Shown: positions 1-6,492, numbered from the stretch's first letter. The stretch is DNA of 9,408 bases from Candidatus Bathyarchaeota archaeon (GCA_023128135.1 JAGMEO010000016.1:1-9408), one strand, 5' to 3'. Made by a program: numbers and translations. Notes: generated by a model from the letters alone, not told the origin.

Positions 1-333
1 CTTCAAGCTGCCATTGCATGTAATCATAAACGTAAGATTCCAAAACGTTGGAAAGAATCATTAGAAAAGAAAAGAGAGCGCATCAAGATACTAAAGGAGA
101 AAGTTAAACTAAAGAAGACTGATAAGTCCAAGGTAAGAGCGCGTGAAGCGCTCAAAAAAGCTCGACTGAGACTTAAGCTTATGAAGGTGACAAAAGACTA
201 TAATTTAGGCACATCTTTAAAAAGCTACATTGATCCCCACATTTATTATAGTTGGGGTAAAAAGGTAAATTTTGACTGGAAACTTTATTATCCAAAGACG
301 CTCCAAAAGAAATTCAGCTGGGTAGATAAATAA
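1..333 (+). CDS. DNA topoisomerase IB, C-terminal fragment
   Basis: This is the 3' end of a type IB topoisomerase, cut by the window start, with 110 codons before TAA. Type IB enzymes relax supercoils by nicking one strand through a 3'-phosphotyrosine link. The fragment opens with AIACNHKRKIPKRW, matching the segment before the linker in eukaryotic Top1 (human has AILCNHQR). A Lys/Arg/Glu-rich coiled linker follows at about residues 18-68. Then comes the active-site signature LGTSLKSYIDPH, whose Tyr is residue 76 of the fragment (codon 226-228), and the end KTLQKKFSWVDK, equivalent to human KTQREKFAWAID. The gene ends convergently with surE about 50 bp away. Top1B of this eukaryotic kind is known from Thaumarchaeota and some relatives and is absent from most other archaea, so it is a lineage marker. 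The catalytic core and N-terminus lie outside the window. Confidence 0.93.
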   Translation, partial: LQAAIACNHKRKIPKRWKESLEKKRERIKILKEKVKLKKTDKSKVRAREALKKARLRLKLMKVTKDYNLGTSLKSYIDPHIYYSWGKKVNFDWKLYYPKTLQKKFSWVDK

Positions 334-354
334 ATTTCAAAAAGTTGTTAATAG

Positions 355-374
355 CTAATAGCCTGGATTATTAG
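355..374. terminator. Stem-loop between convergent genes
   Basis: CTAATA (355-360) and TATTAG (369-374) form a 6-bp AT-rich stem with an 8-nt loop in the 50-bp gap between the topoisomerase IB stop and the surE stop. Its place between two convergent 3' ends suggests a shared terminator or 3'-end structure. The stem is weak and lacks a long T-tract, so the function is inferred. Confidence 0.25.
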
Positions 375-383
375 TGTATAATT

Positions 384-1175
384 TTATTCTATAGAGATTA
401 GAAAATTCAATAGTTTTTCCAATTTTTCCCTTTTATGAGGAAATCTAAGTGTTATTGGCGTGATAGAAATCACCCCCTCATTTTTAATGGTGTATACGTC
501 TGTTTCAGGATCATTGTCAGAATGGTGTTCTCCATTACATTTTACTATGTAGTCATCTTCATGTTTAACGTAGATGTCTTTATAGCCTAAATAAGACATC
601 TTTGTGATCTTCATTTTTTTTGGATCTGCTTTTTCTGGTATATTTATGGAGATTACATCAACGTCTTCAGGCATACCATTATCTAAAATGTACTTTGCTG
701 TTTTTCTGGTTATTTCAGCAGATAACTCCAATTCTTCTAGTGATAGTTTGCCTTCACTGTTTATTGAAGGGAGCTCCAGAACAAAACTTGAAATAGCTAT
801 GGCTGGAACATTGTGAATAGCAGCTTCGAATGCAGCACCTAAAGTTCCAGAAGATAATACATCGTCAATATTCATGTTGTGACCTAAATTTATGCCTGAA
901 ACGAGGAGATCTGGTGGCTTCTTAAATATCTTATATAAACCAAGTAGAACAGCGTCCGCCGGCGTCCCATCGATTGTATAAGCTTCTGAACCATCTGACA
1001 AGTGTACCTTTGCAATTTTTATTTTTTCATGGAAAGTTAAGGATTTTCCAGCTCCACTTGATTTATCCACGGGAGCAACAACAACAGTTTTTCCTATTTT
1101 ATCTAATTCCCTTTTTAAAATGAGAAGCCCTTTTGAATGAACGCCGTCGTCATTAACTAGTAGTATTGTTGGCAT
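384..1175 (-). CDS. surE: 5'/3'-nucleotidase SurE
   Basis: SurE is a metal-dependent phosphatase that removes phosphate from nucleoside 5'- and 3'-monophosphates; some members also act on short polyphosphate. The 263-aa length is usual for the family. The N-terminus ILLVNDDGV holds the paired metal-binding Asp9 and Asp10. APVDKSSGAGKSLT (34-47) supplies the conserved Ser, TIDGTPADAV (67-76) is the substrate loop, and SGINLGHN (93-100) carries the metal ligand Asn96. The family's C-terminal TDVYTIKNEGVISITPI block is present. ATG at 1175 is chosen because the family always begins a few residues before NDDG; there is no strong Shine-Dalgarno sequence, which fits a short or leaderless transcript. 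It is transcribed towards topoisomerase IB and divergently from the phosphoesterase gene at 1276. All catalytic residues appear intact. Confidence 0.96.
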   Translation of the reverse strand: MPTILLVNDDGVHSKGLLILKRELDKIGKTVVVAPVDKSSGAGKSLTFHEKIKIAKVHLSDGSEAYTIDGTPADAVLLGLYKIFKKPPDLLVSGINLGHNMNIDDVLSSGTLGAAFEAAIHNVPAIAISSFVLELPSINSEGKLSLEELELSAEITRKTAKYILDNGMPEDVDVISINIPEKADPKKMKITKMSYLGYKDIYVKHEDDYIVKCNGEHHSDNDPETDVYTIKNEGVISITPITLRFPHKREKLEKLLNFLISIE

Positions 1176-1231
1176 ACTCTTTCAGCAACTACTTCCAAAT
1201 GATTAATTACCTTAAGAAGTAGAAGGATTTA

Positions 1232-1240
1232 GATATTTAT
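1232..1240 (+). promoter_or_regulatory. TATA-like box of phosphoesterase gene
   Basis: GATATTTAT lies about 40 bp before the ATG at 1276. With the usual archaeal spacing of roughly 25 bp from TATA to start site, transcription would begin near 1262 and give a very short leader. No convincing Shine-Dalgarno sequence precedes the ATG. Assignment is by pattern and position only. Confidence 0.35.
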
Positions 1241-1275
1241 GGTTCTCCACCGAAAAATTAAGATGTGTATAGAAA

Positions 1276-1776
1276 ATGCTTGTAGGTGTAATTTCAGACA
1301 CTCACGACAATTTGCCTTTAATTGATAAAGTTGTTCAGAAGCTAAATAAGGATAAAGTGGAACTTGTATTACATGCAGGTGACTATGTAAGCCCTTTTGT
1401 ACCTCCTAGATTCAAATCTTTAAAAGCTAAACTCATTGGCGTTTACGGAAACAATTGCGCTGAAAGATATATGTTAAGGAAGCGTTTCGAAGACATTGGA
1501 GCCGAGTTGAAAGGCTTCTTTGCTGAGATTAATATTGACGGGCTCAAAATTGCATTATTACATGGGCATGAAAAAGAACTACTGAACTCAATAATAAACT
1601 CTGGAGCTTATAATGTTGTAATTCATGGTCATACTCACAAAGCGGAAGTTCGTACCGTTAATAAAACTTTGATCATAAATCCTGGAGAGGTTTGTGGTTA
1701 TTTGAGCGGAGAATATACATATGCTTTGTTTAATATAGAAAAGTTTGATGTCAAAATAGTTCAACTTGATCATTAA
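1276..1776 (+). CDS. YfcE/MJ0936-type metallophosphoesterase
   Basis: This is a compact calcineurin-like phosphodiesterase of the YfcE/MJ0936 family, 166 aa, the usual length. All five metal-site motifs are visible in order: SDTHD (7-11, with Asp8 and His10), HAGD (33-36), YGNN (57-60), LHGHE (95-99) and HGHTH (117-121), followed by NPGEV. Such proteins bind two divalent metals and hydrolyse phosphodiester bonds in model substrates; the cellular substrate is usually unknown and nothing here reveals it. The protein has no signal peptide or membrane segment, so it should be cytoplasmic. The ATG at 1276 begins directly with the conserved first beta strand MLVGVISDTH, so the start is secure. It is a single-gene unit, divergent from surE. 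Confidence 0.93.
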   Translation: MLVGVISDTHDNLPLIDKVVQKLNKDKVELVLHAGDYVSPFVPPRFKSLKAKLIGVYGNNCAERYMLRKRFEDIGAELKGFFAEINIDGLKIALLHGHEKELLNSIINSGAYNVVIHGHTHKAEVRTVNKTLIINPGEVCGYLSGEYTYALFNIEKFDVKIVQLDH

Positions 1777-1817
1777 AATAAAAAATTTTTAGATAGCGTT
1801 CAGAGGCTTAATTTTGA

Positions 1818-1963
1818 TTGTTAAAATATACTACTGGAAAGTCAAAGAAAGACGGTGTGGAAGAGATTCAGGTTTCAACAGATTTTGGAAATGACGCTGC
1901 AAATAAATTATACGAAAAAACGGTTTTGTTAAAAGATTGGTCCTTTTTGAAAAGGAAATTTAA
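1818..1963 (+). pseudogene. GNAT acetyltransferase remnant, frameshifted
   Basis: The gap between the phosphoesterase and the AIM24 gene holds the last third of a GCN5-related N-acetyltransferase. Frame 3 from 1818 reads KSKKDGVEEIQVSTDFGND then AANKLYEK (to 1919), the typical GNAT motif B ending in N-x-A-x-x-LYEK. Just after LYEK the expected N-G-F is in the next frame: there NGFVKRLVLFEKEI runs to TAA at 1961-1963. A single base missing from the A-run at about 1915-1920 explains both halves. A TGA at 1815-1817 closes the frame upstream, and the acetyl-CoA loop (motif A) is absent, so the 5' part is lost as well. With both truncation and frameshift, this is a genuine remnant and not a live gene unless the frameshift is a sequence error in a larger rearrangement. 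Confidence 0.75.
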
Positions 1964-1975
1964 TTTCATATGATT

Positions 1976-2800
1976 TTATAATTTTTTAAAAATGTTTTTG
2001 TGTCGAGATGCGGCTTGTACCTTTGGACGAATATATCTCCACAGCCAGTTAACGAATTCTTGTATGTTCTTTGTTTGGATATAGACTTCACCTGGTCCTT
2101 CGACTTCTGTGATTAATCCTTCACCACCAAGAATCGTAGATTTTAATCCTCCAAACATTCGTACTTCATAATTACATGTATCACTTAACGCTGCAAGATG
2201 ATAGTTATCTACAATCAATATTTCTCTAGGCTTTAGCTCATGTTTGTCGATGGCACCAAACGTATTTATAAAAACATCTCCTTCTCCAATTGTTTTTATC
2301 ATGAATAAGTTCTGTCCAAAAAGACCTTTTGTGAAACCCTGCCACTTTGTATCTAACGTCACCCCCTCAGTTGAAGCAATATAACCAGCACTTTGAACAA
2401 TAAATCCCTTATCCGGCTTTACCTCTAGACAAGTTATGTCGCCAAGAGGGGCTGATACAAACCCGACTTTCCCCGTCGTTTCTTGAGCTATATAATCGTT
2501 GACGAATAATGTTTCTCCGCCTAGTAATGAAACTTTAATTGTTCCCCAAATCCCAGATTTTTTCATTCTTGTACGAGTTTCAACCTTGATATTACCACTC
2601 ATATAGGTCATTGATCCAGCTTCGGCTGTAATATGACTTCCCACTGGAATTTCCACCTCTAATAATGAGTAAGATGGACGATACTTTATTTCATACTTTA
2701 AACTCCCGCTTGTTCCTTTTACTGCCCTTAAAGGCACCCCACAATGTGGGCAAAATTTGCTTCCAGAAGGAACCTCAAACCCACAATTTTTACACTCCAT
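1976..2800 (-). CDS. Zinc-ribbon AIM24 (TIGR00266/DUF124) family protein
   Basis: This 274-aa protein has two parts. The N-terminus MECKNCGFEVPSGSKFCPHC is a double-CxxC zinc ribbon (Cys3, Cys6, Cys17, Cys20). From about residue 33 to 250 it is an AIM24/TIGR00266 beta-rich domain, recognised by YRPSYSLLEVEI, ITAEAGSMTYMSGNI, GGETLFVND and GEGDVFINTFG. Archaeal and bacterial members are common, but their molecular role is not known; the yeast namesake acts in mitochondrial inner-membrane organisation. There is no signal peptide or transmembrane helix. The C-terminal FVNWLWRYIRP followed by basic residues could touch a surface or membrane, which is inference. A GTG directly precedes this ATG; AAGAGG lies 9 nt before the ATG and 6 nt before the GTG, so either could be used. 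It lies 73 bp downstream of the convergently unrelated NAD-kinase-like gene's 3' side on the same strand orientation. Confidence 0.88.
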   Translation of the reverse strand: MECKNCGFEVPSGSKFCPHCGVPLRAVKGTSGSLKYEIKYRPSYSLLEVEIPVGSHITAEAGSMTYMSGNIKVETRTRMKKSGIWGTIKVSLLGGETLFVNDYIAQETTGKVGFVSAPLGDITCLEVKPDKGFIVQSAGYIASTEGVTLDTKWQGFTKGLFGQNLFMIKTIGEGDVFINTFGAIDKHELKPREILIVDNYHLAALSDTCNYEVRMFGGLKSTILGGEGLITEVEGPGEVYIQTKNIQEFVNWLWRYIRPKVQAASRHKNIFKKL

Positions 2801-2873
2801 CACATTTTTCCTCTTAATAGCGCTCTAGTACAAAAATAATAGTTTTGAACATTTAATATTATAGTTTTATCAA

Positions 2874-3980
2874 TCACTCGATTTCTGTTGTACGTTTTTC
2901 TCTATAATCTATAATTACGTTGATATTTCCCTTGAGTTCATTATCTAATTCAACATCACCTGTATCCACTCTTAGATTTTGTATTTCTCGCATCTTATGT
3001 TTTGTTGCGATTACAATTATATTGTCAACACCAACTTTTCGAATAACGACAGGACTTATTTGCTGATTACCTCTTCCAAATATAAATCCCTGTCCACCTA
3101 TTGGTGTTATTATGATCTTTGCGTTTTTTTCTTCAATATTCTTTAAGATCTGTTTTTCATTTACGTCATGTGCAATTATTTTCTTATTTAAGAAAAGGTC
3201 TGTTCCTAAGAGGGTCTTTTTTTCGTCCAGAAGATCAGCGATTGTACGCGTTGTCGTTCCAGGACCTACAACATAAATCACATTTTTTTTCATCTCTTCA
3301 ATTATGTAGATTGCAATACCTGCTTGGTTACGTATCTCAATTTCAGTAGATGGGCTAGCTAACTTTGAAGTTTGAATCAGTCGTGGTTCGTAAGGTACCA
3401 GCATATAACCGTAAAGCTTTGAGGACAATTCTCCCCTCCGATAAGCTTCTTCGTCAACATCCATGACTTCTGCTTCTCTAAGAGGTATTTCATTAAATAA
3501 GTACCTCATCACTATTCTGGCTGCGGCACGAGGATTAACTGCAAAGACAGCACTTTGCATTTTAACGCCTGTTGGAACCCCTAATACAGGCATCTTTGTA
3601 TCAACAACATCTAAAATATCCCGTGCAGTTCCATCTCCACCGCAGAAAACTAAAACATCAACATTTTTTTCATAAGCGCTTTTACCAAATGCTTTTGTGT
3701 CTTCGGCGGTAGTTATGTTCTTTCTCTCACTAATAACTAAAAAAGAGAAACCTTGATTCTTTGCTTCCTCTTCACCCATTATTCCAGAGCCAGCAATGAG
3801 GCGAATCCCTCTTTTCATTAGTTTTAACTCAGAAAGGAACTCTTCTGCTCTAGCTGGTGCTATAGCTTTTGCTCCAAGACTAATTGCCTTTTTTAATATT
3901 TCTTGGCCATCCGTGCCTTTTAAGCCAACAGCTCCCCCCATTCCAGCAATAGGGTTTACGACAAAACCAATAGTCTTCAT
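2874..3980 (-). CDS. COG3199 ATP-NAD kinase-like protein
   Basis: This 368-aa protein belongs to the ATP-NAD kinase/AcoX-like group (COG3199), related to NAD kinase and diacylglycerol-kinase folds. Visible signatures are FVVNPIAGMGGAVGLKGTDG (6-25), TTAEDTK (90-96), and the kinase-type nucleotide loop VFCGGDGTARDI (111-122), then GVPTGVKMQSAVFAVNP. These show a phosphate-transfer fold, but members of this subgroup are longer than ordinary NAD kinase and the substrate is not settled; NAD or another diphosphate-containing cofactor is possible. The start ATG at 3980 follows GGAAGG with 4 nt spacing. A TATA-like CATAAATA at 4016-4023 (read on the minus strand) fits transcription starting near 3995. 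It is divergent from trpB and lies just upstream, on the same strand, of the AIM24 gene, so the pair could be co-transcribed. Other names seen for such proteins include predicted polyphosphate kinase. Confidence 0.85.
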   Translation of the reverse strand: MKTIGFVVNPIAGMGGAVGLKGTDGQEILKKAISLGAKAIAPARAEEFLSELKLMKRGIRLIAGSGIMGEEEAKNQGFSFLVISERKNITTAEDTKAFGKSAYEKNVDVLVFCGGDGTARDILDVVDTKMPVLGVPTGVKMQSAVFAVNPRAAARIVMRYLFNEIPLREAEVMDVDEEAYRRGELSSKLYGYMLVPYEPRLIQTSKLASPSTEIEIRNQAGIAIYIIEEMKKNVIYVVGPGTTTRTIADLLDEKKTLLGTDLFLNKKIIAHDVNEKQILKNIEEKNAKIIITPIGGQGFIFGRGNQQISPVVIRKVGVDNIIVIATKHKMREIQNLRVDTGDVELDNELKGNINVIIDYREKRTTEIE

Positions 3981-4025
3981 AAAACCTTCCTTTTTTCACT
4001 CAATAGTTTCACTAACATAAATAAC

Positions 4026-4051
4026 TTGAACATCTTTCACGTTTTGAACAT
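4026..4051. repeat. TTGAACAT direct repeat
   Basis: TTGAACAT occurs at 4026-4033 and 4044-4051, an 18-bp step, just upstream of the minus-strand NAD-kinase-like gene's TATA-like site. A third copy sits at 2845-2852, upstream of the AIM24 gene, within a shared TTTTGAACATTT. The copies might be regulator sites common to the two neighbouring genes, but eight-base AT-rich words can recur by chance. Confidence 0.3.
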
Positions 4052-4083
4052 TTTCGAACGCTTTTATTTACACCAAGACATAA

Positions 4084-4109
4084 ATAAATGAACGTAAACG
4101 CTCATTTAT
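4084..4109. promoter_or_regulatory. Inverted repeat, candidate operator before trpB
   Basis: The arms ATAAATGAACG (4084-4094) and CGCTCATTTAT (4099-4109) pair at 10 of 11 positions around a 4-nt spacer TAAA. The repeat ends 12 bp before the probable trpB TATA box and lies in the intergenic region shared with the divergent minus-strand gene. Its place suggests a binding site for a dimeric regulator of one or both genes. A second, near-perfect 14-bp palindrome (TTATATGCACATAA, 4106-4119) overlaps its right arm and abuts the TATA box. The role is inferred. Confidence 0.45.
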
Positions 4110-4120
4110 ATGCACATAAG

Positions 4121-4129
4121 TTTTAAATA
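4121..4129 (+). promoter_or_regulatory. TATA box of trpB
   Basis: TTTTAAATA precedes trpB by about 50 bp, predicting transcription from near 4150 and a leader of about 30 nt. That leader contains AAGGAG at 4162-4167, 11 nt before the ATG at 4179, a usable if slightly distant Shine-Dalgarno sequence. Confidence 0.5.
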
Positions 4130-4178
4130 TTACGTATTTCAACAATAGTGAACTTAAAAACAAGGAGAATGTTGTTAA

Positions 4179-5576
4179 ATGCCATCTCATAAAATTTTGT
4201 TAGATGAAGAAGAAATCCCCAAAAAGTGGTACAATATTCAACCAGATCTTCCAGAACCATTACCACCACCAATTAATCCAGCTACTAGAGAACCAGTAAA
4301 TCCAAAAGATCTCGAAGCTGTTTTTCCAAAAGAATGTATCAAACAAGAAATGAGTCAAGAACGGTGGATAGACATACCGAAAGAAATACTTGAAATCTAC
4401 CGTTTGTGGAGACCAACACCTCTTTACAGAGCAATTAACCTCGAAAAAGCTCTCAAGACCCCTGCAAAAATATATTACAAGTATGAAGGCGTTAGTCCTC
4501 CTGGCAGTCATAAAACAAACACCGCCATCGCTCAAGCCTACTACGCTAAGAAGGAAGGCATGACGAGGATTAGCACAGAGACTGGCGCAGGTCAGTGGGG
4601 TTCTGCGTTAGCATTTAGTTGCAATATACTTGGAATGAAGTCCACCGTCTACATGGTAAGGGCGAGCTACGATCAAAAACCCTATCGAAGAGTCATGATG
4701 GAGACTTGGGGCGCCGAAGTCTATGCAAGTCCCACTGACAGGACTGAAGCTGGTAAGAGCATCCTAGCGGAGGATCCGGACAGCCCAGGAAGCCTTGGAA
4801 TAGCCATAAGCGAAGCCATAGAGGACTCGCTTAAAGACGAGAAAACCAAGTACACCCTTGGAAGCGTACTGAACCACGTTCTACTGCATCAGACAGTCAT
4901 CGGATTGGAGACCAAGAAGGCGATGGCTTCATTAGAAGAATACCCTGACTCGATCTTCGGATGCATAGGCGGAGGCAGCAGCTTCTCTGGCCTATACTGG
5001 CCCTTCTATTACGATGTGGCCTCAGGTAAGGCTCCTAAGGATGTAGAATTCATCGCCGTCGAATCCACCGCATGCCCAAAGGTGACGAAAGGATATTACA
5101 TATACGACCATTTCGACGTCGCTAGGATGACGCCGATGGGTAAGATGCACACTCTAGGTCACATGTTCGTGCCCGCGCCAATTCACGCGGGTGGCCTACG
5201 CTACCATGGAATGGCGCCAACCCTCTGCTTGCTGAAGCAGAAAGGAATCATGAAGAGCAAAGCCTATAATCAAGTGGATGCGTTCAAGGCAGGACATCTA
5301 TTCGCTAAGACCGAGGGTATAATATCGGCTCCTGAACCTAACCATGCCATCAAAGCGGTAATCGATGAAGCTCTCCGATGCAAAGAAACTGGCGAGGAAA
5401 AGACTCTACTGTTTCTACTATGTGGACATGGCCACTTCGACATGCAAGGCTACGACGACTACCTACATGGCAAGCTTCTTCCATACGAGTATCCACAGAA
5501 AAAAGTAGACGAAGCTATGCAAAAACTAATCAAGATCTATCCATGGTTGAAAGAGGAAATCAAAAACTATCGGTAA
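4179..5576 (+). CDS. trpB: Tryptophan synthase beta chain, TrpB2 type
   Basis: TrpB condenses indole with serine to give tryptophan, using pyridoxal phosphate. The 465-aa length and the N-terminal PEPLPPPINPATREPV block mark the TrpB2 form, which often works without a matching TrpA. The PLP Schiff-base lysine is Lys112 in PPGSHKTN, the catalytic Glu135 lies in TETGAGQWGSA, and the PLP-phosphate loop is GGGSS at 264-268. The late HAGGLRYHGM and CGHGHFDMQGYDDY segments are also typical. An in-frame TAA directly before ATG 4179 fixes the start. No trpA or other trp gene is adjacent; the next gene downstream is an ACT-domain regulator behind a terminator. Base composition is uneven: sampled 60-base blocks give 37-42% G+C before about 4560, but 53% at 4681-4740 and 62% at 5161-5220, above neighbouring genes (40% in a sampled block at 5941). 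This suggests that part of the gene was replaced from a more G+C-rich relative. Function is secure; its origin is inferred. Confidence 0.96.
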   Translation: MPSHKILLDEEEIPKKWYNIQPDLPEPLPPPINPATREPVNPKDLEAVFPKECIKQEMSQERWIDIPKEILEIYRLWRPTPLYRAINLEKALKTPAKIYYKYEGVSPPGSHKTNTAIAQAYYAKKEGMTRISTETGAGQWGSALAFSCNILGMKSTVYMVRASYDQKPYRRVMMETWGAEVYASPTDRTEAGKSILAEDPDSPGSLGIAISEAIEDSLKDEKTKYTLGSVLNHVLLHQTVIGLETKKAMASLEEYPDSIFGCIGGGSSFSGLYWPFYYDVASGKAPKDVEFIAVESTACPKVTKGYYIYDHFDVARMTPMGKMHTLGHMFVPAPIHAGGLRYHGMAPTLCLLKQKGIMKSKAYNQVDAFKAGHLFAKTEGIISAPEPNHAIKAVIDEALRCKETGEEKTLLFLLCGHGHFDMQGYDDYLHGKLLPYEYPQKKVDEAMQKLIKIYPWLKEEIKNYR

Positions 5577-5581
5577 AAGAT

Positions 5582-5597
5582 AGGGAAACCCTTTTTT
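5582..5597 (+). terminator. Terminator after trpB
   Basis: AGGG (5582-5585) pairs with CCCT (5589-5592) around an AAA loop and runs into six T residues (5592-5597), then CTTT. It starts 5 bp after the trpB stop. The T-tract alone would favour archaeal termination; the hairpin is short. Confidence 0.55.
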
Positions 5598-5710
5598 CTT
5601 TGAATTCCTTCTAAGCTTGGGCAATTTGCCATATATTTATGTTTATCAATAATGCACTTTTAGAATTACATTCAGAGATTATTTGACAACTACTGTTTTA
5701 TAGGAGTTAG

Positions 5711-5724
5711 GTACATAAATGTAC
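5711..5724. promoter_or_regulatory. Palindromic operator candidate of ACT regulator
   Basis: GTACATAAATGTAC has perfect 6-bp arms around AA. A TATA-like GTTTTATA lies at about 5695-5702, so the transcription start is expected near 5722-5728, on or beside the palindrome. The Shine-Dalgarno sequence AAGAGGAG (5727-5734) follows at once, 4 nt before the ATG. The gene downstream encodes an HTH-ACT protein, so the site could allow autoregulation by blocking polymerase. The palindrome is seen directly; binding is inferred. Confidence 0.5.
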
Positions 5725-5738
5725 TTAAGAGGAGTTTT

Positions 5739-6245
5739 ATGTGGAACAAAGTAATGGAACATCTAAAGGGTCATCCTGAACGCCTTTCAGTGGCAAAGGT
5801 TTTAGTGGAAAATGGCTTCAATATACGGAACTTTAAGATCTATTGTAATGACATCATTGAAATTCCTCCCGTTAGAATAGGCAGAGTTGTTGGAGTAGAT
5901 AGGAGAACCGTGAATGAGACGGTAAAATCCATAGAAGAAAACCATGAGTTAAAGACTCTATTTACAAATATACGTTCAGCTGGCTACTCCTTAAAGGAGG
6001 TCGCAAGACACCTAAATATGGGTGTATTAGAGATTACACCGATTAATGCAAAAATCCCAGGAATCTTGGCAAAGTCAGCTTCACTTTTAGCAGACAGCGA
6101 TATAAGCATACGTCAAGCCATAGTAGATGATCCTGAACTCTCTCCTGAACCTAAACTAACACTTATCGCTGAGAAAAAAATTCCTGGGGCCTTAATAAAC
6201 GATGTTTTAAAGATAAAAGGTGTGAAAAAAGTCTCTGTATACTAG
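5739..6245 (+). CDS. HTH-ACT regulator of amino acid metabolism
   Basis: This 168-aa protein matches the archaeal family described as amino-acid-metabolism regulators with an ACT domain (COG2150). Residues about 15-66 look like a winged-helix/HTH segment (SVAKVLVENGFNI, then IGRVVGVDRRTVNETVKSI). Residues about 96-168 form an ACT ligand-binding domain (LEITPINAKIPGILAKSASL, then DISIRQAIVDDP, and KIPGALINDVLKIKGVKKVSVY in two overlapping parts). ACT domains commonly bind amino acids and pair as dimers. It follows trpB but behind a terminator, with its own TATA-like box and a palindrome at the likely start site. That context suggests feedback control of itself and possibly of trpB; the ligand and targets are not visible. 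Start ATG 5739 has a strong AAGAGGAG at a short 4-nt spacing, and the next in-frame ATG at 5754 has none. Confidence 0.85.
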   Translation: MWNKVMEHLKGHPERLSVAKVLVENGFNIRNFKIYCNDIIEIPPVRIGRVVGVDRRTVNETVKSIEENHELKTLFTNIRSAGYSLKEVARHLNMGVLEITPINAKIPGILAKSASLLADSDISIRQAIVDDPELSPEPKLTLIAEKKIPGALINDVLKIKGVKKVSVY

Positions 6246-6256
6246 TTTTCATGGTA

Positions 6257-6268
6257 TTTTTTTTCTTT
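6257..6268 (+). terminator. T-tract terminator after HTH-ACT gene
   Basis: Eight T residues (6257-6264), then CTTT, begin 12 bp after the HTH-ACT stop. Archaeal RNA polymerase terminates at such U-tracts without needing a hairpin. It lies only about 12 bp before the DUF167 start, so that gene would depend on readthrough or on a promoter inside the preceding gene. Confidence 0.45.
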
Positions 6269-6279
6269 GGTGCAGATTT

Positions 6280-6492
6280 TTGCGTATTCATGTACTTACC
6301 AAACCTGGTTCAAAACAAAACTTGATTGAAAAAATTGGAGAAAACCTATACTACGTTAACCTGAAAGCCCCTGCAAAGAAAGGAAAAGCTAATGCGGCTA
6401 TAATAAAACTGTTATCAAAATATTTTAATTCAAAAGTAAAAATAGTTGCAGGTTTTAAATCAAAAAATAAGATAATTGAAATAGAAGAATAA
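6280..6492 (+). CDS. DUF167/YggU family protein
   Basis: This 70-aa protein is a full-length member of the small DUF167 (YggU/UPF0235) family, found in archaea and bacteria and without a settled function. It shows the family core: VLTKPGSKQNLIEKIG near the start, VNLKAPAKKGKANAAIIKLL in the middle, and VKIVAGFKSKNKIIEIEE at the end (compare the usual V.I..G..SR.K.v.I). No signal peptide or membrane segment is seen. The only sensible start is TTG at 6280, since no ATG or GTG lies in frame near the conserved N-terminus and the upstream frame closes at 6223-6225. GGTG at 6269-6272, 7 nt before the TTG, could act as a weak Shine-Dalgarno sequence. It sits 34 bp after the HTH-ACT gene on the same strand, across a T-tract. 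Confidence 0.85.
   Translation: MRIHVLTKPGSKQNLIEKIGENLYYVNLKAPAKKGKANAAIIKLLSKYFNSKVKIVAGFKSKNKIIEIEE

Noticed and set aside
3119..4020. Several plus-strand frames of 70-76 codons
   Set aside because: All are shadows of the minus-strand NAD-kinase-like gene, whose conserved motifs explain the region.
4260..4535. A 91-codon minus-strand frame
   Set aside because: It is antisense to the N-terminal and PLP-lysine region of trpB, with low-complexity content from the proline-rich segment.
5378..5614. A 78-codon plus-strand frame overlapping the trpB 3' end
   Set aside because: It is a second frame of the G+C-rich trpB end, with no domain features and no ribosome-binding site.
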